The notes under the pieces were generated by a model, which was given only the letters and a program-made list of their open reading frames with translations, was not told where the DNA came from and ran no database searches. From the NCBI GenBank assembly GCA_934149405.1, contig CAKPEV010000002.1:1-64000 (forward strand): a stretch of DNA of 64,000 nt, in the 5' to 3' direction. Shown here piece by piece: positions 18,500 through 27,340 of this stretch (positions are counted from its first letter, which is position 1; the number at the start of each line of letters is the position of its first letter). This stretch comes from an uncultured Clostridia bacterium. Its GTDB lineage: Bacteria > Bacillota > Clostridia > TANB77 > UBA1234. The position numbers and the translations under genes were made by a program.

Positions 18500-19214
18500 T
18501 TATTTATTTTTATTACATTCACATGAATTTGTTGTCGGTGTCTCAACAACTTTTTGGCAATTACATGTATTTTGCGATGCTACATTTTGATTCATTTTGC
18601 ATGGACATGACTTCTGTGTATTTACCCCCATATTTGCATTTATATAAAACTTCTTTTCTGCCAATTTTTCTTGTACTGTTCTTAGTGCCTCTCCAAATCT
18701 TTGGAAATGAACTACTTCACGTTCTCTTAAAAAACGAAGTACATCTATTACATCTGGATCATCTGCTAAATCAATCAAGTATTCATATGTTGAACGTGCT
18801 TTTTGCTCAGCAGCCATATCTTCCGTCAAATCTGTTATTGGATCGCCTTTTACCGCCAACACCGATGCACTAAAAGGCACTCCTGCCGCACTTTGTGGAT
18901 ACACTGATATTCCATGGTCAGTATAATATGCTCCCAATCCTTCGCGTTTTAATATTTCAGGTGAAACTCCTTTTGTTAGTTGATGTACCAACGTTCCTAC
19001 CATTTCAAGATGTCCGAGTTCTTCAGTTCCGAATGTCATTAAGGGTCGCTTTAGTTATTTCCGTTGGCATACTAAATCTTTGACTTAGATATCTAAGCGA
19101 TGCGCTAAGTTCGCCATCTGGACCACCATACTGACTGATTATGAACTTAGCCATTTGCGGATTTGGATTTTTTATATTTACAGGATATTGTAATTTTTTA
19201 TCATAACCCCACAT
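18500..19214 (-). CDS. cotJC: CotJC spore coat protein (manganese-catalase-like); needs a +1 shift at CGG
   Basis: The start ATG at 19214 begins MWGYDKKLQYPVNIKNPNP, the typical CotJC N-terminus. After LNDI the codon CGG (19031-19029) leads to AAC TGA. Skipping the C gives LNDIGTEELGHLEMVG, the conserved CotJC sequence with Glu and His metal ligands. The joined product has 237 residues, including a Cys-rich tail (KSCPCK, NTCNCQ, NSCECN) that may crosslink or bind metal in the coat. CotJC proteins resemble manganese catalases and sit in the inner spore coat. It is the third gene of the cotJ operon, 6 bases after cotJB. Confidence 0.88.
19029..19031 (-). other. +1 frameshift site CGG A (cotJC)
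   Basis: GAC ATT CGG AAC TGA in frame becomes GAC ATT GGA ACT GAA when the C is skipped, restoring the conserved D-I-G-T-E-E-L of CotJC. Confidence 0.9.
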
Positions 19215-19220
19215 TTATTT

Positions 19221-19475
19221 CTACCCCCTATCCCAAGGCCATGGATTACTTATCCATAACCATTCACAATCTGTTGCAGCATCGACTGCAGTTAATGGGC
19301 CGTACTTACTTTCATACTCTTCTCTTTTTTCCATCGCTTCATCCGCAGTATCTTGATACAAGCACAACATATCTTTATCAAATGGATGTGTGTCTAAATA
19401 TAGTTGTAAATCATACAATTTAAAGTCTAATGCTTGCAATTCTCTTAATATACATTCTCTATCGTCCACAATCAT
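19221..19475 (-). CDS. cotJB: CotJB spore coat protein
   Basis: The 84-residue protein matches CotJB in length and motifs: a helical ILRELQALDFKLYDLQLYLDTHP, then KYGPLTAVD and the C-terminal WISNPWPWD. A strong AAGGAGGTGG lies directly before the ATG; an in-frame GTG two codons later has better spacing and is an alternative start. It overlaps cotJA by 17 bases and is followed by cotJC. Confidence 0.9.
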   Translation of the reverse strand: MIVDDRECILRELQALDFKLYDLQLYLDTHPFDKDMLCLYQDTADEAMEKREEYESKYGPLTAVDAATDCEWLWISNPWPWDRG

Positions 19476-19746
19476 CCACCTCCTTACAAGTCTCCGTTTG
19501 TGATAAATACTCTATTATACATTGAGATTGATTTTGTACATATGGCGACACAAGCTCTGGAAATGTTGTTCCATTATTAAGTGACTCTTTAGGGCAAAAC
19601 GTATCAGTCGCATATTGATATGGCACATAACTATTGGCCAATTGTGGATTTTCTGGGCATACAGGTGGCATCTGGCATTTCCTACATTCCATTTCGTCTT
19701 TGCCGCATCCACATCTACGCCTACTATATCGATTTCTCATATACAT
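19459..19746 (-). CDS. cotJA: CotJA-like spore coat protein
   Basis: The 95-residue protein starts behind AGGAGG at 19746. It carries a Cys-rich N-terminus (CGCGKDEMECRKCQMPPVC), then the CotJA-like NSYVPYQ and ESLNNGTTFPELVSPYV. It is the first gene of the cotJ operon. In Bacillus this operon is expressed in the mother cell. I did not identify a sigma-E promoter with confidence. Confidence 0.85.
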   Translation of the reverse strand: MYMRNRYSRRRCGCGKDEMECRKCQMPPVCPENPQLANSYVPYQYATDTFCPKESLNNGTTFPELVSPYVQNQSQCIIEYLSQTETCKEVDDCGR

Positions 19747-19864
19747 AATTTATAATACCTCCTATTTTCTTGGTATATTATACTTTATGCATAAAACAGA
19801 TTTTGGTGTCGAGTAAGTTTGTTTTTTACACTTTTATAATGAAATTTAAAATTTAATATTATAC

Positions 19865-19892
19865 AAAAAACCGCCAGTTTCCTAGCGGTTTC
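19865..19892 (-). terminator. Terminator of the hemolysin III family gene
   Basis: On the minus strand AAACCGC and GCGGTTT form a stem followed by TTTTG, 18 bases after the stop. Confidence 0.75.
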
Positions 19893-19909
19893 AGATTTGT
19901 ATTTAATTT

Positions 19910-20584
19910 TTACATTACGTAGAATAGTATGCAGAAGAAGTGCAACAAACTTCCTATTACGCAAAGTATATGAAATATCGAGTGCATCCATTTTTTCTTT
20001 TTTCCAAGTCCATACAAGACAGCACCTATTGTATAAGCTATTCCACCAACTACTAGTAAAATAAAACCATTAGTTGTTAATAACTCAGGCAATACACCGC
20101 CTTTTAGTATTATGCACCATCCCATTGCTAAATAGCATATCATAGAAAATGTTTTATATTTTTTTAAATCAATTGCATTCAACGTTATTCCTAAAATTGC
20201 TGCTCCCCATATGATTCCAAATATACTCCATCCCAATGCATTACTATATTCTCTAAGTGTGCATAAACAAAACGGCGTGTATGAACCAGCAATTAGCAAA
20301 AATATTGAGCAGTGGTCAATTACTTGAAATACTTTCTTAGACATCCTCTCCGGTTTCAAGCCATGATATATACTTGACATCGTGTATAATATTATAAGTG
20401 TGGCTCCAAATATTGCTCCCGAAACTACTCCATAAACGTTTTTATGTATTGCCGCAAATATAACGCAAAGAACAGTTGCAACAATTCCAAGGGCACCCCC
20501 AACTATGTGCGACACCATATTCATAATTTCTTCTCCCTTTGAATATGTTGGTATTACTCTGTCAGCTAGTTTTGTCCTTTTCAT
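19910..20584 (-). CDS. Hemolysin III / PAQR-family membrane protein
   Basis: The 224-residue protein has seven predicted membrane segments and the family blocks EEIMNMVSHIVGGALGIVA, MSSIYHGLKP, FQVIDHCSIFLLIAGSYTPF and, near the end, HSIFHILCVIGSLLHFFCIL. The conserved His, Ser and Asp residues of the metal site are present. The physiological role in bacteria is uncertain; toxin activity should not be assumed. It follows the acyl-CoA synthetase gene by 19 bases, so the two are probably co-transcribed. Confidence 0.85.
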   Translation of the reverse strand: MKRTKLADRVIPTYSKGEEIMNMVSHIVGGALGIVATVLCVIFAAIHKNVYGVVSGAIFGATLIILYTMSSIYHGLKPERMSKKVFQVIDHCSIFLLIAGSYTPFCLCTLREYSNALGWSIFGIIWGAAILGITLNAIDLKKYKTFSMICYLAMGWCIILKGGVLPELLTTNGFILLVVGGIAYTIGAVLYGLGKKKKWMHSIFHILCVIGSLLHFFCILFYVM

Positions 20585-20603
20585 TTTTCTTACCTCCCTT
20601 ATT

Positions 20604-22313
20604 TTACATTTTAGACAAAATTTTATCTAACTCTTCTTTTCTTTTTATTTTTTTCGTAGTTGTTTTTATTAGTTCTTCATCTGTTAAAATCATATGTTTG
20701 ATGTATTTATACATTGGGAAAGTTTGATTTATCTTCTTTATTTCTCCCCAAATTTTCTCTCTAAACTCTTCATCAGTTAATCCGGCATACTTCTTTTTTC
20801 TTATATCATCATCATACACTATTTTTATTGCCACTTGAATATCACTTGGGTCATTTTTATCTGGCAACCCAAAGACCATAGATTCCTTAACTATTTCCAT
20901 ACGATTTACTACTGTTTCAATTTCATCTGGAAATATTTTTTTACCATTTTTCAAAACAATCATATCTTTCTTTCTTCCAGTAATAAACAAGTTTCCTTTT
21001 GCATCTATGTATCCTAAATCACCTGTATAAAAGTGACCATCTTTTAATACTTCGTTAGTTTTTTCTTCATCCTTGTAGTATCCTAACATTACATTCGGAC
21101 CACTTACAATTATCTCACCTATTTGATTTTCATCTTTATTTACTATTTCTATATTCACATTAGGCATTGCTACACCAACAGAACCAGGAATTTTAGCTGT
21201 GCTTGTTTGTGCAGCTATAACCGGTGATGTCTCAGTCAAGCCATAGCCTGCTGCAACTTCTATACCTAAATCTCTAAAACCTTGCTCAATTTTTTTATCT
21301 ATAGGTGCACCACCAGATATAACAAATCTAAGCTTACCGCCAAGTCCATCTATTATATTTTTAAATAATTTCCTTCTTATATCTATTTTTACTTTTAATA
21401 AAATATTACTTACTTTTATTAAACGTCTTACTAATTTTTCTTTTCCTTGTTTTCTAATTTGTTGCCATACGTTATTATATATTGCCTCGATAAGTATAGG
21501 TACACCAACAAATACAGACACACCATATTCTTTGAAGTTTTGGCTTATATATCTAAGACCATCTGTAAACACAGTCTTTACTCCAGTTATTATCATTAAC
21601 AACATACCTGTTTGACCAAATATGTGGTGAAATGGCAAGAATGCTATATTTACATCTGTGTCATAAAAGTCTTCGCTTAGTTGCAATGCGTATATGTTTG
21701 AAGCAATGTTTTTGTGTGAAAGCATTACTGCTTTAGATTTTGAAGTTGTTCCGGATGTAAAAAGCAAAATGCTCATTTTATTTTTATCTATTTTACAATT
21801 TAGATAATCTTTATATCCACTTTTTAAATATTTTTGACCATCTTTAATTAACATATCCACACTACGATATTCTGCCATTTCTGACATACAAATGTATTCT
21901 TTTATTTTTGTGTTGCCTCTCTGCTTTAATTCCTCAATAAGCTCAACATATTTTTCATCGAATACAATTGCCTCCACTTCACTCCTAATAAGTGAATTTT
22001 CCAACTCGTCTATTTTTAATTCTTTATCAAGCGGAACAGATACCATTCCGCCTAGTAATACGCCTAAATGTGCAATAATCCACTCGTATCTATTTCTTCC
22101 TATTACTGCAATCCTTTTATCTTTTAAGCCAAGTTTATATAGCCCTGTTCCAAATGCTTGAATATCTTTTAAAAGTTTATCATATGTGATATTCTCATAT
22201 CTTGTTTCTTTTTCTTCTTTATATTTTTTTATAAAAATTGTTTGGTTTCTTCTCTTACTTGAAACATCAATTACCATTTCTTTAACATTCTCATATTCTT
22301 TAACGTTTTTCAT
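20604..22313 (-). CDS. AMP-forming long-chain acyl-CoA synthetase
   Basis: I choose ATG 22313, which follows AAGGAGAG; the frame is open further upstream without a ribosome binding site. The 569-residue enzyme has the AMP-binding motifs LLFTSGTTSKSKAVMLSH, FLPFHHIFGQ, GYGLTETSPV and YTGDLGYID, and the C-terminal lysine region KTTTKKIKRKEELDK. It activates fatty acids as acyl-AMP and then acyl-CoA. The TetR gene upstream on the same strand is a likely regulator, as in other fatty-acid loci. Confidence 0.85.
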   Translation of the reverse strand: MKNVKEYENVKEMVIDVSSKRRNQTIFIKKYKEEKETRYENITYDKLLKDIQAFGTGLYKLGLKDKRIAVIGRNRYEWIIAHLGVLLGGMVSVPLDKELKIDELENSLIRSEVEAIVFDEKYVELIEELKQRGNTKIKEYICMSEMAEYRSVDMLIKDGQKYLKSGYKDYLNCKIDKNKMSILLFTSGTTSKSKAVMLSHKNIASNIYALQLSEDFYDTDVNIAFLPFHHIFGQTGMLLMIITGVKTVFTDGLRYISQNFKEYGVSVFVGVPILIEAIYNNVWQQIRKQGKEKLVRRLIKVSNILLKVKIDIRRKLFKNIIDGLGGKLRFVISGGAPIDKKIEQGFRDLGIEVAAGYGLTETSPVIAAQTSTAKIPGSVGVAMPNVNIEIVNKDENQIGEIIVSGPNVMLGYYKDEEKTNEVLKDGHFYTGDLGYIDAKGNLFITGRKKDMIVLKNGKKIFPDEIETVVNRMEIVKESMVFGLPDKNDPSDIQVAIKIVYDDDIRKKKYAGLTDEEFREKIWGEIKKINQTFPMYKYIKHMILTDEELIKTTTKKIKRKEELDKILSKM

Positions 22314-22413
22314 ACGCACTCTCCTTATGATTAATATTTTAACTTGAAAGTAAAAAAAAATCACTAGTCTAAGTGGTCAGTTTTAGAAAATAGTAAAAAT
22401 ATTGAAATTTAAA

Positions 22414-22468
22414 TTGACAAACGCGGTAATATACACTTATATTTATTTGTTAGTTTTTACTTAACAAA
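22414..22468 (+). promoter_or_regulatory. Candidate promoter and 7-bp dyad between TetR and acyl-CoA synthetase genes
   Basis: TTGACA (22414-22419) and TTATAT (22437-22442) are spaced by 17 bases on the plus strand. A dyad (TTTGTTA 22446-22452 with TAACAAA 22462-22468) lies at the expected start of transcription. The promoter would read towards the 3' end of the TetR gene and no downstream gene is evident. The dyad could be a TetR operator acting on the divergent promoter. Confidence 0.3.
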
Positions 22469-22593
22469 CGTTATGATATTCTTTTCTCATGCTAAAATTT
22501 ATAAACAAAAAGCCCAAAAGTTTTATAACCTCGACTTAAAAAGACTTTCTCTTTTCATCATAAGCTCAACACTTTTCGGCTTCATATCAGCAT

Positions 22594-23160
22594 TTATTTC
22601 TTTATCCCATTTAATATTGTATCAAAAAAATCATCACATGTTTCATCAACCATAATCTCTTTTTCAGCTTTTAATTTGTATGTAAGGCTAGAGCATATCA
22701 CTCCAAAGATGCTTGTAGCAATAGTTTCAGCATTTCCTTCTCTTAGTTCACCTGTTTGTATACCTTCATTTACATATTCTTTTATAATATTAATGTAATC
22801 AAATATACATTGTTGACATTTTAAATTACGCTCTCGCTTACCCCACATCTGGCTTAGTATCAACGTAACAAGTTGTTCATACTTTATTGTTGTTTTTATT
22901 TGAATCAAAACAATTGCTCGAAGTTTACCGATAACAGTACTCTCCCTATGTGTTTTTATTTCGATACTATTTCTTAAAAGTTTCATTCCTTCATCTATAA
23001 GAAAATACAAGATATCTTCCTTCTTAGCAAAATGATAATATAAAGTTCCCTTAGCAATACCAGTTACCGCAGTTATCTCCTCGACACTTGTCTCACTATA
23101 ACCATTCTCTGCAAAAAGCTTCATTGCAGTATCAAATATATTTCTTTTTGTTTTATTCAT
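22594..23160 (-). CDS. TetR family transcriptional regulator
   Basis: The 188-residue protein has an N-terminal helix-turn-helix typical of TetR (IFDTAMKLFAENGYSETSVEEI, then GIAKGTLYYHFAKKEDIL). The C-terminal half is helical and ligand-binding-like, with CQQC and other cysteines. It lies upstream of the acyl-CoA synthetase gene on the same strand, so fatty acids or acyl-CoA are plausible ligands; that is inference. Confidence 0.85.
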   Translation of the reverse strand: MNKTKRNIFDTAMKLFAENGYSETSVEEITAVTGIAKGTLYYHFAKKEDILYFLIDEGMKLLRNSIEIKTHRESTVIGKLRAIVLIQIKTTIKYEQLVTLILSQMWGKRERNLKCQQCIFDYINIIKEYVNEGIQTGELREGNAETIATSIFGVICSSLTYKLKAEKEIMVDETCDDFFDTILNGIKK

Positions 23161-23194
23161 TTACACCTCACAAAATAAATCTAAATAATTCTAG

Positions 23195-23270
23195 TGGCTG
23201 GGGTAGTAGGATTCGAACCTACGAAATATCCGGTTCAGAGCCGGAGGCCTTACCGCTTGGCTATACCCCA
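23195..23270 (-). tRNA. tRNA-Gln (anticodon CTG)
   Basis: The 76-base cloverleaf has a 7-bp acceptor stem (TGGGGTA with TACCCCA) and an encoded CCA end. The anticodon stem TCCGG/CCGGA carries the 7-base loop CTCTGAA, giving anticodon CTG, and the T loop is TTCGAAT. It reads CAG. No arginine or glycine tRNA is present in the window. Confidence 0.95.
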
Positions 23271-23305
23271 ATATATAATGAGTGAATAAATTCACTCATT
23301 TTGTT

Positions 23306-23497
23306 TTATTCTTCTATTTTGTTTAATTCTTCAACAACACTATCTACGTCTATTCCATGTACTGCACAAGCTTCTTCTAAAGATTCACCTGCAGATGCTG
23401 GACAACCTAAGCAGTGCATACCTGCATTTAGTAATACTTCTATATATTTGTCCCCTTTTTCAACAATTTGTCCAATTAACATTTCTTTAGTTACCAT
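23306..23497 (-). CDS. DUF1858 (redox-disulfide) domain protein
   Basis: The start ATG at 23497 follows AGAAGGAGG; the frame is open upstream but untranslated. The 63-residue protein is a single DUF1858 domain with the CLGCPAS motif (a Cys-x-x-Cys pair), also found attached to hybrid-cluster and other redox proteins. It is probably a small cytoplasmic redox protein. Confidence 0.85.
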   Translation of the reverse strand: MVTKEMLIGQIVEKGDKYIEVLLNAGMHCLGCPASAGESLEEACAVHGIDVDSVVEELNKIEE

Positions 23498-23724
23498 AAT
23501 ATCAATTCCTCCTTCTAAATTTATTAAATATTGTCTAACTTTCGTATTGTGTAAAAAATGTATGTTACCACTTAAGAAAAAATTTTTCAAGTCCGTAACT
23601 TTTTTGTTTCAAAAATTTTTCGACATTTTATTTTATAAAGTGCTTATATTTAAGCAATTGCCACGCAAAATACGCCGCGAAATTTGTCGAATAATCTGAC
23701 AAATATTTTTGTTTTCAAAAGTAC

Positions 23725-23752
23725 TAGACAAAAGAAATTTTTTTGTTATAAT
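23725..23752 (+). promoter_or_regulatory. Promoter of the first T4SS locus
   Basis: TAGACA (23725-23730) and TATAAT (23747-23752) are separated by 16 bases, just ahead of AAAGGTGGTGAT and a TTG start. This is the same box pair as at 1945-1972. Confidence 0.6.
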
Positions 23753-23776
23753 TTGCTTAAAGGTGGTGATAAAAAT

Positions 23777-24007
23777 TTGAAAGCTACACGTTTTCACCTT
23801 TGTTTAATTTTAGTTCTATTATTTTTTTCAATAATATTTAATTTCGTATTAGACATCTCAACTGTAATGAACTTATTCCTATATATATCATTATTCCAAA
23901 TATTATTTTCAATATGTATAGTATATTCATTATTTGAAGTAACTTTTTTGCACGAAAAACAAGGATCTAAATTAAATCTAAGCAAAGGAAAATTATCTTC
24001 AAAATAG
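23777..24007 (+). CDS. Small two-helix membrane protein of the T4SS locus
   Basis: The TTG at 23777 lies behind AAAGGTGGTGAT with good spacing. The 76-residue product has two hydrophobic helices and a basic tail (KQGSKLNLSKGKLSSK). The family is not recognised. It is the first gene of the operon and ends 3 bases before the VirD4-like gene, so it may be a small accessory membrane subunit. Confidence 0.55.
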   Translation: MKATRFHLCLILVLLFFSIIFNFVLDISTVMNLFLYISLFQILFSICIVYSLFEVTFLHEKQGSKLNLSKGKLSSK

Positions 24008-24010
24008 GAG

Positions 24011-25699
24011 TTGATTCGTATTCTTAACACAAAAGCATTATATAACAAAATTCGTTTTGTTTCAATAACTGTATCAATAATCTTTATTTTTAATTTTATA
24101 CTTTTTATTAAAGTTTACCTTTCTAGTAATTATTCTTTCTTTTTATTTAACGAAACACGTCATATTAATTCAAAATATTGGTTTTGCTTAAAGGTCTTAC
24201 ATTTAATATCTACTCTTTTCTTTTGGCTATTTATATCCAATAGTCTGTATTCGAAATTCTTCTATAATTCCCCCAAAATAACCAGTAAGCAATCTACAGA
24301 CTATGGAAATATAAATCTACTTCTCGGCCATAACATTGAGAGCAATCAGCCAGTTATAATCCCAGAAAAAGGACTATATCAAAATATTTTGATAACAGGT
24401 ACTATTGGAACAGGAAAAACTTCCAGTGCAATGTACCCATTCGTCAATCAGTTAATGAAGAAAAACCTTGGAATGTTAGTTCTTGATGTAAAAGGAAACT
24501 TTCATAATAAAATTAAAGAGTTTGCAAAATTATATAATAAAAAAGTAACCGTTATTGAATTAAACGGAAAAGAAACGTATAACCCCTTAGACAAGCCAAA
24601 TTTAAAACCATCTATATTAGCAAATCGCTTAAGAACAATACTGACTCTATTTTCAAATCAAAACACATCAGACACTTATTGGTTAGACAAAGTAGAATCT
24701 TTTTTAACAGAAGCTATCAAATTATGTCGTATATACAATGAAGGATACGTCACCTTTATTGAGTTACACAAACTTATTTATGACAAAGATTATTTAAATC
24801 AAAAAATTAGTCTAGCAAAAAATTTGTTTCTTTCTAATTCCCTTTCCAAAGAGCAGATATATGAGTTTTCAACATGTTTAGACTTCTTTTTCTCAGAATT
24901 TAAAATGCTTGACAGCAAAGTTCTTTCAATCATTCAATCTGAAATTTCTAGAATTACTCAAATTTTCGTTAATGATTTAGAGGTTAAAAATACATTCTGT
25001 CCGCCAAAAGAAAAAATAACATTTAAAGGTTTTCAGGATTTAGAAAATTCCATTGTTGTTTTAAATATGAATATAGCTGAATACAGAAATCTTTCTAAAA
25101 TAATTGCTACTTATTTAAAGTTAGATTTTCAGTCAGAAGTTCTTATGCGACTTGCTAAGCCAACAACAATTTCTCCAGTTGCTTTCATTTGCGATGAGTA
25201 CCAAGAATATGTTACAGCTAATGATGCAGATTTCTTTTCAGAAAGCAGGGAAGCAAAATGCATAAACATAGTTTCTACACAAAGTTACACATCCATTTTA
25301 AATGCTGTAAAAGACCAATCTTCTGCAAAAGTAATCATACAGAGTTTAGTAAACAAAATATGGTTTCGTACAGATGATATCTTCACTATTGAAGAAGCTC
25401 AAAAGCAACTTGGAAAAGAAGATAAAATAAAATATTCTCGAAGCATATCAGAAAATGCGAAAGAAACAAAATATAATTACTTACTACATTCTTTCAAATC
25501 TGATGCTTCTAATTTATCAGAAAGTATTAGCACTCAAGTACATCATGACTTTATATATGATACAAATGCTTTTTCTGTTGATTTAAAAACATTTCATGCA
25601 ATTTGCTTTATTTCAACTGGTTCTGCGGTAATACCTGCACAACACGTCAGATTAACCCCGATTCATGAAATTTTCTTAAGCAACACAAAATTTATTTAA
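24011..25699 (+). CDS. VirD4/TraG-like type IV coupling ATPase
   Basis: About 560 residues. Two N-terminal membrane helices (residues about 17-36 and 57-77) precede a P-loop GTIGTGKT (130-137). A Walker B-like VAFICDEYQEYV and a TraG/TraD C-terminal-type segment with NIVSTQSYTSIL follow. It would gate substrate into a type IV secretion channel at the inner membrane. The start is unclear. TTG 24011 directly abuts the AGGAG site. The in-frame ATT at 24020 has ideal spacing, so a rare ATT start is possible. Genes for a pilin-like, a VirB6-like and a VirB3-like protein follow. No relaxase gene is near. Confidence 0.8.
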   Translation: MIRILNTKALYNKIRFVSITVSIIFIFNFILFIKVYLSSNYSFFLFNETRHINSKYWFCLKVLHLISTLFFWLFISNSLYSKFFYNSPKITSKQSTDYGNINLLLGHNIESNQPVIIPEKGLYQNILITGTIGTGKTSSAMYPFVNQLMKKNLGMLVLDVKGNFHNKIKEFAKLYNKKVTVIELNGKETYNPLDKPNLKPSILANRLRTILTLFSNQNTSDTYWLDKVESFLTEAIKLCRIYNEGYVTFIELHKLIYDKDYLNQKISLAKNLFLSNSLSKEQIYEFSTCLDFFFSEFKMLDSKVLSIIQSEISRITQIFVNDLEVKNTFCPPKEKITFKGFQDLENSIVVLNMNIAEYRNLSKIIATYLKLDFQSEVLMRLAKPTTISPVAFICDEYQEYVTANDADFFSESREAKCINIVSTQSYTSILNAVKDQSSAKVIIQSLVNKIWFRTDDIFTIEEAQKQLGKEDKIKYSRSISENAKETKYNYLLHSFKSDASNLSESISTQVHHDFIYDTNAFSVDLKTFHAICFISTGSAVIPAQHVRLTPIHEIFLSNTKFI

Positions 25700-25704
25700 C
25701 ATAG

Positions 25705-25756
25705 AAAGGAGGAAGTATGATGCATTAGGTTTCTCAATGTATCATACACAAAAATG
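25705..25756 (+). promoter_or_regulatory. Ribosome binding site separated from its start codon by a hairpin
   Basis: AAAGGAGG (25705-25712) lies 41 bases before the ATG, too far for direct use. Between them GTATGATGCATT (25715-25726) and AATGTATCATAC (25736-25747) pair at 11 of 12 positions. With the hairpin folded, the distance becomes 8 bases. A tiny frame ATG ATG CAT TAG (25717-25728) directly behind the site lies in the left arm and could compete for the ribosome. Confidence 0.6.
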
Positions 25757-26107
25757 AATTTTCCTAAAAAAATATTAAAAAACAAGCATGCTTACGTTGC
25801 TTTCAAAATTTTTCTCACATCATTTTTATTTGTAATATCATTTACAAATCCCACTTTTGCAGCGACAGCAAAAATAATTTCAAAATTAGAATCAGCACTT
25901 AATACAATTAGCAAATGGATTGTCAGAATAGCCACACCAGCAGCTGCTGTAGCAATTGGCTCAGGTTTACTAATTAAAAAATTTAGTTTTGGTGACGAAG
26001 AAAGAATGGCAACCGGAAAAAAGATTATACGAAATTCTTTATTTTCATACGCTTTCGTTTTAGTAATAGATTTGGTACTTGATGCTATCAAAAGCATCGT
26101 AACCTAA
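25754..26107 (+). CDS. VirB2/TrbC-like pilin subunit
   Basis: The 117-residue protein has a long basic-hydrophobic signal sequence ending in TFAATA, then two hydrophobic helices joined by a short basic loop (IKKFSFGDEERMATGKK). This is the topology of VirB2/TrbC pilins and related T4SS subunits. Its place between VirD4-like and VirB6-like genes supports the call. Translation may be controlled by the hairpin upstream. Confidence 0.7.
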   Translation: MNFPKKILKNKHAYVAFKIFLTSFLFVISFTNPTFAATAKIISKLESALNTISKWIVRIATPAAAVAIGSGLLIKKFSFGDEERMATGKKIIRNSLFSYAFVLVIDLVLDAIKSIVT

Positions 26108-26127
26108 TAAAAGGAGTTGATACATAC

Positions 26128-27034
26128 GTGTCTGGCGATGTACAAACCATAGTAAACACCGAAATCAATATTGTAGAAACTGTTCAAAATACTATTAATG
26201 AGCTGTGCTCTTCTCTTTTCAATTCTGTCCATCAAAAAATTTTTCCTCTGCTAGACGAAATTGTATTCATTGATGGTGACATAATGAAAACTACTCACAT
26301 GGAGAAAATATTTTCCAACTCGCCTTCATCTGGAATTTTAATTTTAGCTAATTGTCTACTAACAGCATTTGTTTTATACTACTGCCTACGACTCATTTTT
26401 TCACATTTTACAGGTACTCAAGTTGAACATCCTGGAAGATTTTTCTTAAAGACTGTTATAATAGCCATTTTCATGAATTATACGCCTTACATTTGCACAT
26501 TTTTAATAAATATCACGTCCGATGTTAGTTCATTTTTTTGCTATTTAGGTCAAGATTTATTTCACAAAGAAATATCGTTCGTAACATTTACAAGTGAATT
26601 AAATTCTTCGCTTTCTAGCTCTTTCAATATGTTTTCTATTGATCGGTATTTTATCTAGCACTCTTTCTATATCTTCATTTTCCCTAGTGATAAATTTTGC
26701 TTTGCGATATATATTTTTAAAATTACTTATTATACTTTCACCTTTTTGTATCCTATGTCTTATAAACATTCCAACCTCTGGATTTTTCAAATCATGGATA
26801 AAAAGTTTCCTTTCTTTATTGTTTCTTCAAATTATTGTTTCCATTATTTTGATTATTCCATTTGCAATAATGAAAGATAATGCCAATTCATATTTCAACA
26901 AGTTGCTTCTTATCGGAACTATAATTGCATTATCAAAATCAAATCAGTTTATTAAAGAGTTTATGGGAGGAATAGGAATAAATGCAGATTTTAAATCCGG
27001 ACTTTCGTGTATAAAATCAACACTTTCAAATTAA
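26128..27034 (+). CDS. VirB6/TrbL-like channel protein; needs a +1 shift at CGG
   Basis: The GTG at 26128 follows AAGGAG. The frame runs 172 codons to CGG (26644-26646) and then stops at TAG after three more codons. Skipping the C gives FSIDGILSSTLSISSF and continues to 27034, for 301 residues. The joined protein has an N-terminal helical region and about six membrane helices spread over both parts, the layout of VirB6/TrbL-like proteins. Neither part alone has that layout. A separate second gene starting at TTG 26639 is possible but has no ribosome binding site. Confidence 0.78.
26644..26646 (+). other. +1 frameshift site CGG T (virB6-like gene)
   Basis: ATT GAT CGG TAT TTT ATC TAG in frame becomes ATT GAT GGT ATT TTA TCT when the C is skipped, joining the two halves of the membrane protein. 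Confidence 0.85.
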
Positions 27035-27055
27035 GAAACAGGAGTTTACTAGTTA

Positions 27056-27337
27056 ATGAAAAAATATATCTTTCCTATAAATTACGACTACTCATGGAAG
27101 TGGTTAGGAATAATCGAATATCGTCTTTTACTACCTATAGGCATTTTAGGAGCAATTGTTTTTGGAATAATATCACTTTTTAGTCTATCATTCTTACAAA
27201 AACTAGGAATTTTTATAACTATCTTTATACCATTAATTCTATTTATAAATACCTCATTTAATCATGAACCATCATACATCTTTTTATACAGTGTAATACT
27301 TCATAAATTAACATCAAAAAAATATATACGAAAGTAA
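27056..27337 (+). CDS. VirB3/PrgI-like small membrane protein
   Basis: The 93-residue protein has two closely spaced membrane helices after a soluble N-terminus (PINYDYSWKWLGIIEYR) and a basic C-terminus. PrgI/VirB3-family subunits have this size and topology and usually sit just before VirB4. Here the VirB4-like gene is instead at 42348 in a separate locus on the other strand. It is the last gene of this operon. Confidence 0.6.
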   Translation: MKKYIFPINYDYSWKWLGIIEYRLLLPIGILGAIVFGIISLFSLSFLQKLGIFITIFIPLILFINTSFNHEPSYIFLYSVILHKLTSKKYIRK

Positions 27338-27340
27338 ATG

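Noticed and set aside
22473..22655. A small plus-strand gene after the promoter-like sequence
   Set aside because: It has no ribosome binding site and overlaps the end of the TetR coding region on the other strand.
26639..27034. A separate gene starting at TTG 26639
   Set aside because: There is no ribosome binding site, and the membrane topology is complete only when joined to the upstream part by the CGG shift.
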